This document shows positions 7,758-17,867 of a stretch of DNA of 64,000 bases, piece after piece. Position 1 is the stretch's first letter, and each line of letters starts with the position of its first letter. This DNA is from CAXBNB01 sp040151475. Its GTDB lineage: Bacteria > Bacteroidota > Bacteroidia > Cytophagales > Cyclobacteriaceae. The stretch covers positions 124,001 through 188,000 of the forward strand of contig NZ_JBDKWG010000147.1 in the NCBI RefSeq assembly GCF_040151475.1. Reading direction: 5' to 3'. A model generated the notes under the pieces. The model was not told where the DNA came from. It worked only from the letters and a program-made list of their open reading frames with translations, and made no database searches. Position numbers and translations under genes: made by a program.

Positions 7758-10700
7758 CTAAAACCTAGTACCAAGCACCACTGTTTCTTTCATTATTTCT
7801 TTATTGCCATTGGCGTCAAAAAATTCAAAGTAAATGGCATAATAACCGGCTCTTGCTCTTGAGCCTCTGTTGTCAGTTCCATCCCAGGTAAAGAAACCCG
7901 AAGTGGAAAGTAAATCGCCCTGAGCAAGGGTTTTCACCAGCCTGCCAACAGGATCATACACATTTACATTGGCAAATGTCCCTGCATTTTGGAGGTCGTA
8001 ACTGATGGTTGTGAAATCATTTACTCCGGTATTGTCAGGCATAAATACTTTTGGCTCTATGCTTAGTGTACCGCTTATTTGAGATTCCGTTTTGAATTGT
8101 GAGTTCATCAATCCCGGTGTGGCAAAACCAACTGTACTCGCAGCAGATTTCCAGTTGTTGGGATCATTGGTAGCTCCATCAAAACTGATCCTTTCCAAAG
8201 ACACTCCATCCACCTTATCAAGCAAAGCAAAATGAAAGTCACTGTCATAATCAAACAAGTCAATGACATTATCCAGCGAATCCAGCAAAATCACTGATCC
8301 TTGTGAATCAGCATACGCTGGAAATGGAGACATTTCCAAAAAAGTACTTTCATCGCCACTTGGATAATCAGCTTTGAGGGTTGTGGCATTACTGGTAAAA
8401 ACAAGAAAAGTGTGAGGCAAAAAGACATAATCTGTAACTGAGATCTTGTCTGCATCAATTTCCCCGGCAGAATTATAATTCGCCAATTGCCAGTTTTTCA
8501 AATTGATGGCTTTATCCGATTTGTTATACACTTCTACAAAATCCACACCGCCACTTCTGGGGTTGAATAGAATTTCATTTAAAACAATGTCGCCCGCCAC
8601 CCCTTGTTCGGGCAATACAAATTCTACACTATTAGACTCGGACCGGATCATATTCCCAACACAATCATTGAAATTTTCAGCTTCTATGGCATAAACCACC
8701 TTTGGAGATATTTCATCACTGAATGTCAGTGAAACGTTTTTATTTCCTACTTTATGAAGAACTATCTCATCGATGGTCAATTGTGGATCGATGGTAAAAA
8801 AACCGTTTATAAATTGATTTGGGTTTAATTTTTCATCAAAAATCAATTCTACTTTTTTGTCGGGTTTAGCAATTGCTTCTATCAACTGAGGTCCCAGATT
8901 ATCAGGATTTGGAGTGGAAACAGAATTTTCTTTTCCAGGGGTTCCACCCGACAGGTCTATGGATGCCGTCCAGTTATTCTCTTCCCCACAAGGGTTATTG
9001 GTATCAATCATTTCCAATGACCAACCTCCGTCTTTCTTGTTACTGTCTTTGTACCAGCTTTGTTGATAGGTCAACGAAAACACAAGGTTTTCTGCTTCAT
9101 AGATAGATATTTGTTCTCCTCCGTTGCTTAGCGATAGCCAGTTCCCTACTGACAATATATTTATACCGCTAAACAAATCCGCACTACCTGAAGGAACCAA
9201 AACCAAATAGGAATGAGACAACATTATCTTAGTTGGCAAGCTGGTTTCCGAATTTTCATCCCTGAGAATTAAACCAGACAGTTCTATATTTTTATCAGAC
9301 GCATTGTAAATCTCCAGATATTCCGTTTGCGGCAAGCCCACTTCGGGATCTGGATCAGCCATTATTTCTGTAATCAGCAATTCATTAAACTTTGGTTTGG
9401 CACCTTTTCCAAAAGGGAAACTATAGGATTCAATTGCATTTCCTGCGCAATCAGTTACATTATTTATTCTAAGTGTATCCAGTTGACCTTCAATCAATGC
9501 TTGTTCCAAAATCAGCGTTAATTTACTTTTATCCTGCCCAAAAGCTTGAATTTGATCGATTGTTAAACCTCCCGAAAAAGTAAAATTTCCAATGATCATA
9601 CTCTCAAAATCCATTGGTTCATTAAAGCTTATTTCCATGGAAACATCCGAGACAAATTCGATCTTAACCACTTCAGGTACAGACTGATCAGGTTCGGTAT
9701 TGAAAAGGGAATTTTCCCTCCCAGGAGTACCGCCACTGGTATCGTCCGAAGCAATCCAATTTAAACCAGGCAAACATTTTTCTCCCAAGGAAAGTCTTTC
9801 TATCGAATATCCACCATCCTTTTTTGTTTCATCCCTGTACCAATCGCTTGAATAGACAACCTGATCTAAGATTATTTCACTTTCTGCCACTGACAGTACG
9901 AGACTATCTTCTGAATTTCCAAGTGAAGGAAAATTAGCTATTCCCAAGACATTTTGGTTCTCAAAAAATAGTGCATTGCTCGTAGAAGTAAGAATAAGGT
10001 ACTGTCCTGCCAAAAGTGAGTAACCACTGAGTAAAGTCTGGCTGGTTCTATCTGAAAGCTGAATTTGGTCAAGAACAATCTTTTGGTTGGAATTATTGTA
10101 AATCTCCAAATATTCTACATCAGGAAGGCCTACTGAAGGGCTGGGGTCAGCCATGATTTCCGTAATTAGTAGTTCTCCTGATTTAGGGATGTAAGGTGCG
10201 ATATAAGTAAAACTCAATATTGTTTCCTCAATCACATTCCCACTAAGGTCTTTGATATTGCTGAGGCTTAGATTGTATGACACACCACCCTGAAACATGC
10301 CATCAAAAGTTAGGGAGACGGTATTAGATTCCGATAAATACTTTACAGTTATTGGCTTCCCAATGCCTTCAACAAGATAGTTTGATAAGATGTCTGTAGT
10401 GGCATTATTTAACGGCTCTGAAAACGAAACATTCAAAGATTGTTTTGAAATTACTGTTACTTCTGTTGCTACCGGAGCAACCTCATCTTTGGAAAACTCA
10501 GCAACAAAAGCAGGAATCATGTTTCCAAATTCATTGGTGAGCATTCCCCAATCTAAGGTATAATTCACCCCGTTTATAAATTCCTTTTCAAAAACCAACC
10601 TTACTACCTTATTGTCTTCCTGATCTGGAATGACCAGTATCGGAAAACTAAAATCAGGAGTCACTTCAAATGTATTTGTCTCTATAAGAGAAGATTTGTC

Positions 10701-13700
10701 TATTCCTACTTCAAATGCAATTTCAAGCGTATTGGCATTCAGTATTTTCATAGATGAAAACCTCGAATCAAAGAAGAAGCCATATTCAGATTTAACCATG
10801 AGATTTTCGTTTTCATCATGGATATTCTTTACTTCCAGAAAGTTATTGCTATTGTCTTCTATAGAATTAGGAAAAGTAAAACTTACTTTTTGATGGTTTA
10901 TAGGGTCAATTTCTATTGAAGCAGGGTTTTGTTCATGGTTCAATGTAGTGTTGGAAAGAACATTTAAATCGATTTCATTTGGTGTTTTGTTAAATACAAT
11001 TTCCAGTTGGTTTACTGACAAAGTTGAAATTTTACTTATATAAAAACTTTGATAGTCGAATGTGGTCTGAACAGGATCAATCAAAGTGTTTTCCCTTTGA
11101 TCAGTCAGGTTAGAAATAGTGATAGGAATATCTGAAACTTCTGGAAATATTCCGTTAAAGGTCAATCGTACTATATTTTGATTTTCAAGGTCAATGGTCA
11201 CTGTTTCCGGATTTCCTATTTCACCTATCAGGAAATTATCCACTGATGTTGCACTGATTTTTTCCAGAGATTCGCTAAAAACAAGGGTTAATTCACTTTC
11301 CGAAAAGACGATGATACTATCCAATTGAGGCGGAAAAATGTCGTAAGTAAATGGTGTCCTAATTCTTGTGGCAATTTCATTGCCAGAAATATCTTTTACA
11401 TTGTCAACAATTAATTCAAAAGTCACTTCCGGTTCAAAGTCACTGGCAAATTCCAGAATGACAGTGGAATCATTTTCATTCAAAACTCTGGAAGTAGAAA
11501 AATATTCATCATAATAATAGTTCTCAACAGATTGTGCTGATACTTTTTCAACCTTTTCATCAAACCATACTTCCAGCGTATTAGAGTTAGTTACTGTCAA
11601 TGACTTGACTTTAGGAGGCCGGGTATCATATACAAATGAGTATTCTGGAGTGGAAACGAATTCTCCAGAAGTATTTTTGATGTCTGTAGTACTTAAAATT
11701 AATACTTTGTTATCGTCTAAATTGTTTTCAAACAGAAGATGGAATAAGTTTTCATCAGTTTGATCGACATAGACAAGAGATGGATTTCCGACCTCATTAT
11801 CTACTGAATAATTGAGTTTATTCAATGTTGTAGATGGATCAATATTTTCACTATATCTAATATCCAATTGGTTAATTGATTTGACCATTACAGTATCAAT
11901 TGCCTGATCATAAGTGAAATTGGAAACAATCGCACTTACCAGCGCATTTTCTTTGATGTCTTTCAGGTTTTCGATTGTCAACTCTACTGCCTCCAATGGC
12001 TTGAACTCATTTTCAAATGTCAATTGGATACGGGAAGGGTTTTCTCCAAGAATCGCTGAAGTAGGATTTTCCGATTCAGTTCCTAATGTATAGTTACTTT
12101 CGGTTTCTGCTATTTTCTCTTCCAAAGGTTCATCAAAAAACAGTTCTATTTTGTTCAGGGAATTGATTACAATGCGCTCCAGATTTGGAGGTTCAATATC
12201 ATAGTTCAATGTCAAAGTATTTTCAACAATTGCATTGCCAGTACAATCCTTAACACCTGATACGCTGATCTCATAACCCTTTCCTGAAATCAAATTTTGC
12301 TCCAAAACCAACATAACCAATAAATAGGAAGGATTTATTGATGCTACTTCGAGCATTGTTGAACCCTCACTGATTGCATAATTTGCAGAAATAAATGATG
12401 CCTGATCAATCGGTTCATTAAATGTCAGCTTTAGAGTGCTTTCATTCAATGCCTCTACAGCAATCAAATTGGGGCCAAAAACATCCGAGGAATTATCATA
12501 ATTTGAGTTTTGTGCTCCGGGAGTTCCTCCACTAGTATTGGTTGAGGATGACCAATTGCCTTGATAGTTGCAGACCAATTCCGGATTAATTTGCTCCAAA
12601 GTCCAGCCTCCATCCGATTTTTCACTTTCATACCAATCTGATGAAAAAGTGATACTATCCACCAAATTATTAAGATTATCCATTAACAGTACAGGCTCTC
12701 CTCCATTGATTAGCGTATTCCATGAAGTCACCCCGATAACATCTCCAAAAGTTTCAAAAGCTGTAACATCACTAATGGCAGTCAATATCACATAACTTTT
12801 AGCATTCAATACAAAATCCGGTATTTCTCCACCTGTAAGTTCAAACCCTCCAATATTGATTGCCTTTTCGGTAGTGTTGTACAATTCAACAAATTCGGCG
12901 TTTGGCAAGCCTATTTCGGGTGTAGGGTCTGCAAATATTTCATTGATTACTATTTGTCTGGATTCAGTTGGTGAAATAATTTCAAAATCCTTACTTATAC
13001 TTTCAGCAATGGCATTTTTTGAAGCATTTTCAACTCCTCCGACTGTTAATACATAATCATTGTTTACAAATGAAGTTGCAAATGTCAAATGGATTTTGTT
13101 GGCATCTGTACCATCCAATACAGCAGTTTCAGGTGTTCCAATATTGAAATCGACCACATAATTATCAAGTGTTTCAACAGAAACCTGATCTATATTTTGA
13201 TTAAAAATCACACCGATGGTTGTTTCATCTATTACTGTTATTTCAATAATAGACAATGGCAAATAAGAAAATGAAGCAGTTGTATTAGGTTCGATGGAAT
13301 GATTGCCACCATCCTGAACGTTGTTGACCGTAAGCGTATAATCAGCTTGTTGAAAATCTGAATCGAAAATCAAGTTTACTTTTTTACTATTAACGTTATT
13401 TAGAATTGCCAAAGAGGGATTGCCAATTTCATTATCCAGAAAATAATTATTCAACACTTGCGAGGAAACTTCATCTAGTTCCAGATTGAAAGTCAACTCT
13501 ATTTCACTCTTTGATAAGACTTCAAGCGATTCAATAGCTAATGGTATAATATATTCAAACTGAATTGTTGATCCGGCTGTTACTTCACTATTGCCAATAC
13601 CGTTTTCTAAATTGCCATAAGTGAGAGTGTAATTTGTCAGTGGTTGAAAAGGAGAATCAAATCTTAATATGGCTACTTTAGTATCATCTTGATCCAAGGT

Positions 13701-14810
13701 TACCGAATTGGATTGTCCTATAGAATTGTCAATGTTATAATTCGCCACCGTTTCAGCACTGGCTTCTTCCAGGTCATCATTGAAAGTAAGCTGAAGTTCG
13801 GTTTCAGAAATAGTTGCAACGGATTCCAATTCGAGTTGGAGATATTGGAAGTTTTGTACTATTGGGGTAGCCAGTGGGGTATTGCATTCATCGGCCACAG
13901 CAGAAATGGTCAACTCATAATCAGATGAGGATAAAGCCGAAACAATCAATAACACTTCATTCTGGTTGTCCACATCACGTGTAACAGAATTGATAGTTAT
14001 CCCATTATTAATCGAATAGTTGGAAATAGTTTCAGCAGAAATCTCCTCCACATTTTTGTTAAATGTCACCTTGATTGATGAAGCACTTTCTACAGCAATT
14101 AAGCTCACTGCCAGATCACCATAGATTGATATGTCATCGAAATAAAATTTAGCTGCATTGGTTTTTGTATGAAAACAAACAAATCCAAAATATGAAGTAG
14201 TTGTATATGTATCATCCAGAAAAGATGCCCCTTCACTTAAAAATTCTGTGCCACCCGCCGAATCAGCATTAATTTCCCAATTTCCAATACAATCTCTTTT
14301 TACCTGAATTCTGGCTTTAACATTACCACTAAATGATGTACTTCCGGTAAACAATAGTGTTTCAGTTCCATTAGCATCATGCCTGAAGAATTTAATATAA
14401 TCCTCATTAGATTGTCCTATTTCGATGTAATAGCCATCAAGATCCGTCTCTAAATTCTCTTGATTAGAAGCCAAATAAACCCTGACTTTGTTTGAACCAG
14501 ACGGGGCGAAACGAAGGTCTATTAAAAATTCCCAGATTGCCTGATCAAAAATGGAACTGGGAGTGGACAAAAATAATACTGAGGTTTCATCAGGTCCGTT
14601 GGAATTTAACTGCGTTGATTCAATCTCAAACTCTCCCACATCTCCACTCCAAACAGGATTATTCGTGAAATCACCATCTGAGAAATCTTCATTGAACTGT
14701 GCCTTAACAACAAAAGGACTTAATGTTAAAAATACAACCAATACAACTTTTGGTATTAGGAATTTCACAATCAGGGTTTTAACTAAATAAATTTGTTGCA
14801 TTTTGCACAA
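7758..14810 (-). CDS. Giant secreted protein with Ig-like repeats and four lamin-tail domains
   Basis: The predicted product is 2350 residues. After a long signal peptide (ending VVKAQ, about residue 38) comes a lectin/glucanase-like N-terminal module (FSDGDFTNNPVWSGD, about 43-235). A long series of roughly 100-residue SbsA/Big_5-type Ig-like repeats follows, with recurring FNE-x-[LI]-[DE] and GNPxS motifs. Four lamin-tail domains carry [LI]xNEIxADPxPExGLPxxExxExYN near residues 620, 1548, 1810 and 2073. The C-terminal FLGD-like fold (TWDGTDNRGSRARAGYYAIYF, about 2310-2330) ends in KETVVLGTRF, consistent with export by the type IX system. An ATG at 14801 is an alternative start. The role is probably a cell-surface or matrix protein; no catalytic motif is seen. 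Confidence 0.85.
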   Translation of the reverse strand: MCKMQQIYLVKTLIVKFLIPKVVLVVFLTLSPFVVKAQFNEDFSDGDFTNNPVWSGDVGEFEIESTQLNSNGPDETSVLFLSTPSSIFDQAIWEFLIDLRFAPSGSNKVRVYLASNQENLETDLDGYYIEIGQSNEDYIKFFRHDANGTETLLFTGSTSFSGNVKARIQVKRDCIGNWEINADSAGGTEFLSEGASFLDDTYTTTSYFGFVCFHTKTNAAKFYFDDISIYGDLAVSLIAVESASSIKVTFNKNVEEISAETISNYSINNGITINSVTRDVDNQNEVLLIVSALSSSDYELTISAVADECNTPLATPIVQNFQYLQLELESVATISETELQLTFNDDLEEASAETVANYNIDNSIGQSNSVTLDQDDTKVAILRFDSPFQPLTNYTLTYGNLENGIGNSEVTAGSTIQFEYIIPLAIESLEVLSKSEIELTFNLELDEVSSQVLNNYFLDNEIGNPSLAILNNVNSKKVNLIFDSDFQQADYTLTVNNVQDGGNHSIEPNTTASFSYLPLSIIEITVIDETTIGVIFNQNIDQVSVETLDNYVVDFNIGTPETAVLDGTDANKIHLTFATSFVNNDYVLTVGGVENASKNAIAESISKDFEIISPTESRQIVINEIFADPTPEIGLPNAEFVELYNTTEKAINIGGFELTGGEIPDFVLNAKSYVILTAISDVTAFETFGDVIGVTSWNTLINGGEPVLLMDNLNNLVDSITFSSDWYESEKSDGGWTLEQINPELVCNYQGNWSSSTNTSGGTPGAQNSNYDNSSDVFGPNLIAVEALNESTLKLTFNEPIDQASFISANYAISEGSTMLEVASINPSYLLVMLVLEQNLISGKGYEISVSGVKDCTGNAIVENTLTLNYDIEPPNLERIVINSLNKIELFFDEPLEEKIAETESNYTLGTESENPTSAILGENPSRIQLTFENEFKPLEAVELTIENLKDIKENALVSAIVSNFTYDQAIDTVMVKSINQLDIRYSENIDPSTTLNKLNYSVDNEVGNPSLVYVDQTDENLFHLLFENNLDDNKVLILSTTDIKNTSGEFVSTPEYSFVYDTRPPKVKSLTVTNSNTLEVWFDEKVEKVSAQSVENYYYDEYFSTSRVLNENDSTVILEFASDFEPEVTFELIVDNVKDISGNEIATRIRTPFTYDIFPPQLDSIIVFSESELTLVFSESLEKISATSVDNFLIGEIGNPETVTIDLENQNIVRLTFNGIFPEVSDIPITISNLTDQRENTLIDPVQTTFDYQSFYISKISTLSVNQLEIVFNKTPNEIDLNVLSNTTLNHEQNPASIEIDPINHQKVSFTFPNSIEDNSNNFLEVKNIHDENENLMVKSEYGFFFDSRFSSMKILNANTLEIAFEVGIDKSSLIETNTFEVTPDFSFPILVIPDQEDNKVVRLVFEKEFINGVNYTLDWGMLTNEFGNMIPAFVAEFSKDEVAPVATEVTVISKQSLNVSFSEPLNNATTDILSNYLVEGIGKPITVKYLSESNTVSLTFDGMFQGGVSYNLSLSNIKDLSGNVIEETILSFTYIAPYIPKSGELLITEIMADPSPSVGLPDVEYLEIYNNSNQKIVLDQIQLSDRTSQTLLSGYSLLAGQYLILTSTSNALFFENQNVLGIANFPSLGNSEDSLVLSVAESEIILDQVVYSSDWYRDETKKDGGYSIERLSLGEKCLPGLNWIASDDTSGGTPGRENSLFNTEPDQSVPEVVKIEFVSDVSMEISFNEPMDFESMIIGNFTFSGGLTIDQIQAFGQDKSKLTLILEQALIEGQLDTLRINNVTDCAGNAIESYSFPFGKGAKPKFNELLITEIMADPDPEVGLPQTEYLEIYNASDKNIELSGLILRDENSETSLPTKIMLSHSYLVLVPSGSADLFSGINILSVGNWLSLSNGGEQISIYEAENLVFSLTYQQSWYKDSNKKDGGWSLEMIDTNNPCGEENNWTASIDLSGGTPGKENSVSTPNPDNLGPQLIEAIAKPDKKVELIFDEKLNPNQFINGFFTIDPQLTIDEIVLHKVGNKNVSLTFSDEISPKVVYAIEAENFNDCVGNMIRSESNSVEFVLPEQGVAGDIVLNEILFNPRSGGVDFVEVYNKSDKAINLKNWQLANYNSAGEIDADKISVTDYVFLPHTFLVFTSNATTLKADYPSGDESTFLEMSPFPAYADSQGSVILLDSLDNVIDLFDYDSDFHFALLDKVDGVSLERISFDGATNDPNNWKSAASTVGFATPGLMNSQFKTESQISGTLSIEPKVFMPDNTGVNDFTTISYDLQNAGTFANVNVYDPVGRLVKTLAQGDLLSTSGFFTWDGTDNRGSRARAGYYAIYFEFFDANGNKEIMKETVVLGTRF

Positions 14811-14816
14811 TGGTTA

Positions 14817-14850
14817 TTTGTCCTTTGTCATTTTAAATATAGTAATTTTG
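14817..14850 (+). promoter_or_regulatory. asd promoter (TTTG N22 TAATTTTG)
   Basis: TTTG at 14817-14820 and TAATTTTG at 14843-14850 match the Bacteroidota promoter; a second TTTG at 14824-14827 is 15 nt from the -7 box. The GTG start of asd is 45 nt downstream of the -7 box. Confidence 0.6.
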
Positions 14851-14895
14851 TGCTTTCAAAAGTGAAAAACATTTTTATCATTAAATTATAAAACA

Positions 14896-15888
14896 GTGAA
14901 ACTAGCAATTGTAGGATCTACCGGACTGGTAGGATCAGAAATCCTAAAAGTACTTGATGAAAGAAATTTTGTATATGATGAATTGATGCTTGTAGCATCT
15001 GAGAGGTCCGTGGGCAAGAAAATTTCTTACAAGGGAAAGGAATTCACAGTGATAGGAATGGACGATGCGGTAGCAGCAAAACCGGATATTGCTATTTTCT
15101 CAGCCGGTGGAGGTACATCACTAGAATGGGCACCAAAGTTTGCAGCAGTAGGCACTATCGTTATCGACAATTCTTCTGCATGGAGAATGAGCCCTGACCA
15201 CAAGCTGGTAGTTCCTGAAATCAACGCAAGTGCAATCAAAATTGACGACAGAATCATTGCCAATCCTAACTGCTCTACCATTCAAATGGTATTGGCACTA
15301 GGTCCATTGCACAAAAAATATGGTATTAAAAGAGTGGTTGTTTCTACCTATCAATCCGTAACAGGAACGGGAAAAGCAGCCGTTGATCAGTTGCAAGGTG
15401 AAAGAAATGGCACTGAGCACAGTAAAGTATATCCTCATCAAATTGATATGAATGTGTTGCCCCATATTGATGTATTCCTCGAAAACGGGTACACAAAAGA
15501 GGAAATGAAAATGATCAATGAAACGAAAAAAATATTGAATGATGATTCCATTCACGTGACAGCTACTTGTGTAAGACTACCTGTAATGGGAGGTCATTCG
15601 GAATCTGTCAATGTAGAGTTCCATAAACCTTGTGACCTGAAAGAAGTAAAAGAAATATTGGCTTCTACCAGCGGTATTGTGATTCAGGACGATCCTGCAA
15701 ACAATGTCTATCCTATGCCATTGACCGCACACAACAAAGACGAAGTGTTTGTTGGGCGTTTGAGAGTAGATGAGTCAAATCCAAATTCTTTGAACATGTG
15801 GATAGTAGCTGACAATTTGAGAAAAGGAGCAGCTACAAATGCCGTTCAAATTGCGGAATATATAGCAGAGCACAATTTAGTATATTGA
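14896..15888 (+). CDS. asd: Aspartate-semialdehyde dehydrogenase
   Basis: Asd reduces L-aspartyl-4-phosphate to the semialdehyde with NADPH, the branch point for lysine/diaminopimelate, threonine and methionine. The 330-residue protein has the nucleotide loop GSTGLVGSE (7-15), the catalytic cysteine in NPNCSTIQ (Cys126) and the substrate-binding TCVRLPVMGGHSESVNVEF with its conserved histidine. It starts with GTG, supported by alignment of the N-terminus to the dinucleotide fold. The stop codon overlaps the TTG start of the following methyltransferase (TTGA), suggesting coupled translation. Confidence 0.95.
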   Translation: MKLAIVGSTGLVGSEILKVLDERNFVYDELMLVASERSVGKKISYKGKEFTVIGMDDAVAAKPDIAIFSAGGGTSLEWAPKFAAVGTIVIDNSSAWRMSPDHKLVVPEINASAIKIDDRIIANPNCSTIQMVLALGPLHKKYGIKRVVVSTYQSVTGTGKAAVDQLQGERNGTEHSKVYPHQIDMNVLPHIDVFLENGYTKEEMKMINETKKILNDDSIHVTATCVRLPVMGGHSESVNVEFHKPCDLKEVKEILASTSGIVIQDDPANNVYPMPLTAHNKDEVFVGRLRVDESNPNSLNMWIVADNLRKGAATNAVQIAEYIAEHNLVY

Positions 15889-17075
15889 TTGAGGAACTTT
15901 CCAAACCGGAAGTAATAGAGTTTGTCCTTCAGCATGAAAATGAAGAACCAACCAAGTTAATTCTGGGTCAGTCAAAATATAAAAACATACCTGTCCAACT
16001 GGCTGTAGCTCAAATACAGTCCAGGAAAAAGGCAAGAAAAAAACTCCCTGAATGGTATTCTGTTCAGGGAGTTTTATTTCCACATGGAGTATCTCTTGAG
16101 CAATGCTCTTCTGAACTTACTGCCAAATACAAATCCAATCTGATAAAAGGAAATACCCTTATTGACCTCACTGGAGGTACTGGAATAGATACTTTTTATC
16201 TTTCAAAGAGTTTTCAAAATACAATCTATGTAGAGCAAAATGAAGCACTTAGTAAATTGGCAAGGCATAACTTCTCAGCATTATCCACTTCTATCCGGGT
16301 TGAAAACTGCTTATCAGAGGAGTTTCTAAAAAAAGAGTCCGAACCTATAGATTGGTTTTATATCGACCCTGCCCGAAGAGATGAGTACAATAAAAAGGTG
16401 TTTCGAATAGACGACTGCACTCCTAATATTCTCGATATTCAAGAAAAGATCTTGAGTAAGTCAAAAGGACTATTGGTTAAATTCGCACCGCTACTCGATA
16501 TAACAGAAATAACAAGAAACCTCTCCAACATATCAGCCATCCATGTGGTCTCTGTGAACAACGAGTGTAAAGAATTGCTAATCAAAATGATGAAGGGCTA
16601 TTCAGGAGACATTGCAATGCATGCTGTAAACCTCCAGAGTAACGACCTGTTGCAGGAATTTTCCTACTTATTGAAAAATGAAAGTTTGTCGGATGTTTCA
16701 TTTTCTTTGCCAAAAAAATATTTGTATGAACCAAATAGTGCTGTATTAAAATCCGGAGCATTTAAGTTGGTCGCCAATCAGTATCAATTAGAGAAACTTC
16801 ATATCAACAGCCACCTTTATACTTCTGAGAAACAGGTGGCTGATTTTCCGGGAAGAACATTTGAAATCATTGGAATAGAAACACTAAAAAAACAGTATGT
16901 ATTGCCTTATTTACCAGATGGGAAAGCCAATATAACCACCCGCAACTTTCCCATGAGTGTAAATCAAATCAGGAAAAAAACAGGCATAAAAGAAGGTGGC
17001 GAAATTTACATATTTGCCACCACATTGGTTACTGGAAAAGCCAGCCTGATAATATGTAAGAAAATCCGGACTTAG
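15885..17075 (+). CDS. Class I SAM-dependent methyltransferase with THUMP-like C-terminal domain
   Basis: The 396-residue protein carries a SAM-binding motif IDLTGGTGIDTFYLS (about 89-103), VEQNEAL after strand 2 and WFYIDPARRD (about 157-166), with a DPAR catalytic-loop motif like those of rRNA/tRNA base methyltransferases. The conserved N-terminal LSLEQCSSE-like segment and the THUMP-like C-terminal region are typical of an uncharacterised Bacteroidota family, so the substrate is unknown. The only plausible start is TTG 15885 overlapping the asd stop; no ATG occurs near the conserved N-terminus. A terminator-like hairpin lies inside the gene (16040-16075). Its 3' end overlaps the convergent TerB-like gene by 4 nt. 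Confidence 0.75.
   Translation: MIEELSKPEVIEFVLQHENEEPTKLILGQSKYKNIPVQLAVAQIQSRKKARKKLPEWYSVQGVLFPHGVSLEQCSSELTAKYKSNLIKGNTLIDLTGGTGIDTFYLSKSFQNTIYVEQNEALSKLARHNFSALSTSIRVENCLSEEFLKKESEPIDWFYIDPARRDEYNKKVFRIDDCTPNILDIQEKILSKSKGLLVKFAPLLDITEITRNLSNISAIHVVSVNNECKELLIKMMKGYSGDIAMHAVNLQSNDLLQEFSYLLKNESLSDVSFSLPKKYLYEPNSAVLKSGAFKLVANQYQLEKLHINSHLYTSEKQVADFPGRTFEIIGIETLKKQYVLPYLPDGKANITTRNFPMSVNQIRKKTGIKEGGEIYIFATTLVTGKASLIICKKIRT
16040..16075. other. Terminator-like perfect hairpin inside a coding region
   Basis: A 13-bp perfect stem (16040-16052 with 16063-16075) and a 10-nt loop lie within the methyltransferase ORF, flanked by an A-run and T-rich sequence. The reading frame continues through it and the encoded residues fit the family, so it is not a gene end. 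It resembles an intrinsic terminator and could reduce transcription into the downstream part, but this is only inferred from shape. Confidence 0.6.
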
Positions 17076-17515
17076 AATTCAAGATTTAACCTTTGAGCCA
17101 AATTATCAATTTTAGACTGTTCTTCATCTGAAATACCATCGGCAGCATTGGCAAACAAATACATGCACTCCAAGACAAATTCTTTGTCCGACTGATTGTC
17201 TTTAATGCTGTCATTTAGTGCATTCAAAAATTTCTTTTGCCATTTATCAATGTTATCTAATAAATAACGAAACTCTGTTCTAAACGCAATAGCGATCAAT
17301 TCCTTGTCATCTTCAGGGCCGTTGACAAATTCTTCTGACAACCCTTTGGTTGCCATCACGATTCCGTCCCATTCCTCTTCATCCAAAACACCATCACTCA
17401 TGCAGACCAATAATGCTGGGTATAACTTAGTTAGATAAGAGAACTGTTCCCTATTAAGATTTACTTTTCTGGATTTTTTGTATTCTTCATATAGAAGATC
17501 AACCTGGTTGCTCAT
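17072..17515 (-). CDS. TerB-like acidic helical protein
   Basis: The 147-residue protein is acidic and helical, with a DGVLDEEEWDGI segment (about 38-49) and a second ADGISDEEQSKIDNLA near the C-terminus. These D-G-x-x-[DS]-x-E-E repeats are characteristic of the TerB/tellurite-resistance-like fold, which binds divalent metal. Such proteins are common in Bacteroidota and their exact function is unknown. ATG 17515 (MSNQVDLL) is preferred over an in-frame ATG at 17539 because the conserved region starts immediately after it. It faces the methyltransferase gene and overlaps its 3' end by 4 nt. Confidence 0.6.
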   Translation of the reverse strand: MSNQVDLLYEEYKKSRKVNLNREQFSYLTKLYPALLVCMSDGVLDEEEWDGIVMATKGLSEEFVNGPEDDKELIAIAFRTEFRYLLDNIDKWQKKFLNALNDSIKDNQSDKEFVLECMYLFANAADGISDEEQSKIDNLAQRLNLEF

Positions 17516-17867
17516 AGTATGTGATCTAGTGTTAAGCATAAAATTATTTAATAAAAACCTTACCTACGCAATTTATCAATACGATTTTATTTAAAAAGGT
17601 AAACTTAAAATATGATTTATTTTATAATAAGTATAATGTTTCAAACGAAATAATTTGCAATTTATTGAATGTCAATTGCTTATATTATAAGTAAAGTCAC
17701 GGTTTTAAGCAAAGTATTAATACTGATCAAAACACTTCAAAAAGCAAAGAATCTCAAAGAGCAACATGAGAAAAGATTATACACAGAGAGGAAGAGGAAA
17801 GATGTTGCGTTGCTTTCTTAAGAGTTGACGGCAAATTATTAGCTTTGCCATTCTCTAAAGATTTGAA
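17516..17867. other. Intergenic region before purM
   Basis: This AT-rich divergent region holds no credible gene. The only clear signal is the purM -7 box at 17840-17847. A 20-codon ORF beginning near 17766 has no supporting features. Confidence 0.5.
17840..17847 (+). promoter_or_regulatory. purM -7 box (TAGCTTTG)
   Basis: TAGCTTTG matches TAnnTTTG exactly, 20 nt before the purM ATG. A TTTC about 22 nt upstream could be a degenerate -33. The implied leader is only about 14 nt. Confidence 0.55.

Noticed and set aside
17766..17830. 20-codon ORF upstream of purM
   Set aside because: No regulatory codons, no terminator and no conserved feature; it ends upstream of the purM -7 box, so it would not be in the purM transcript.
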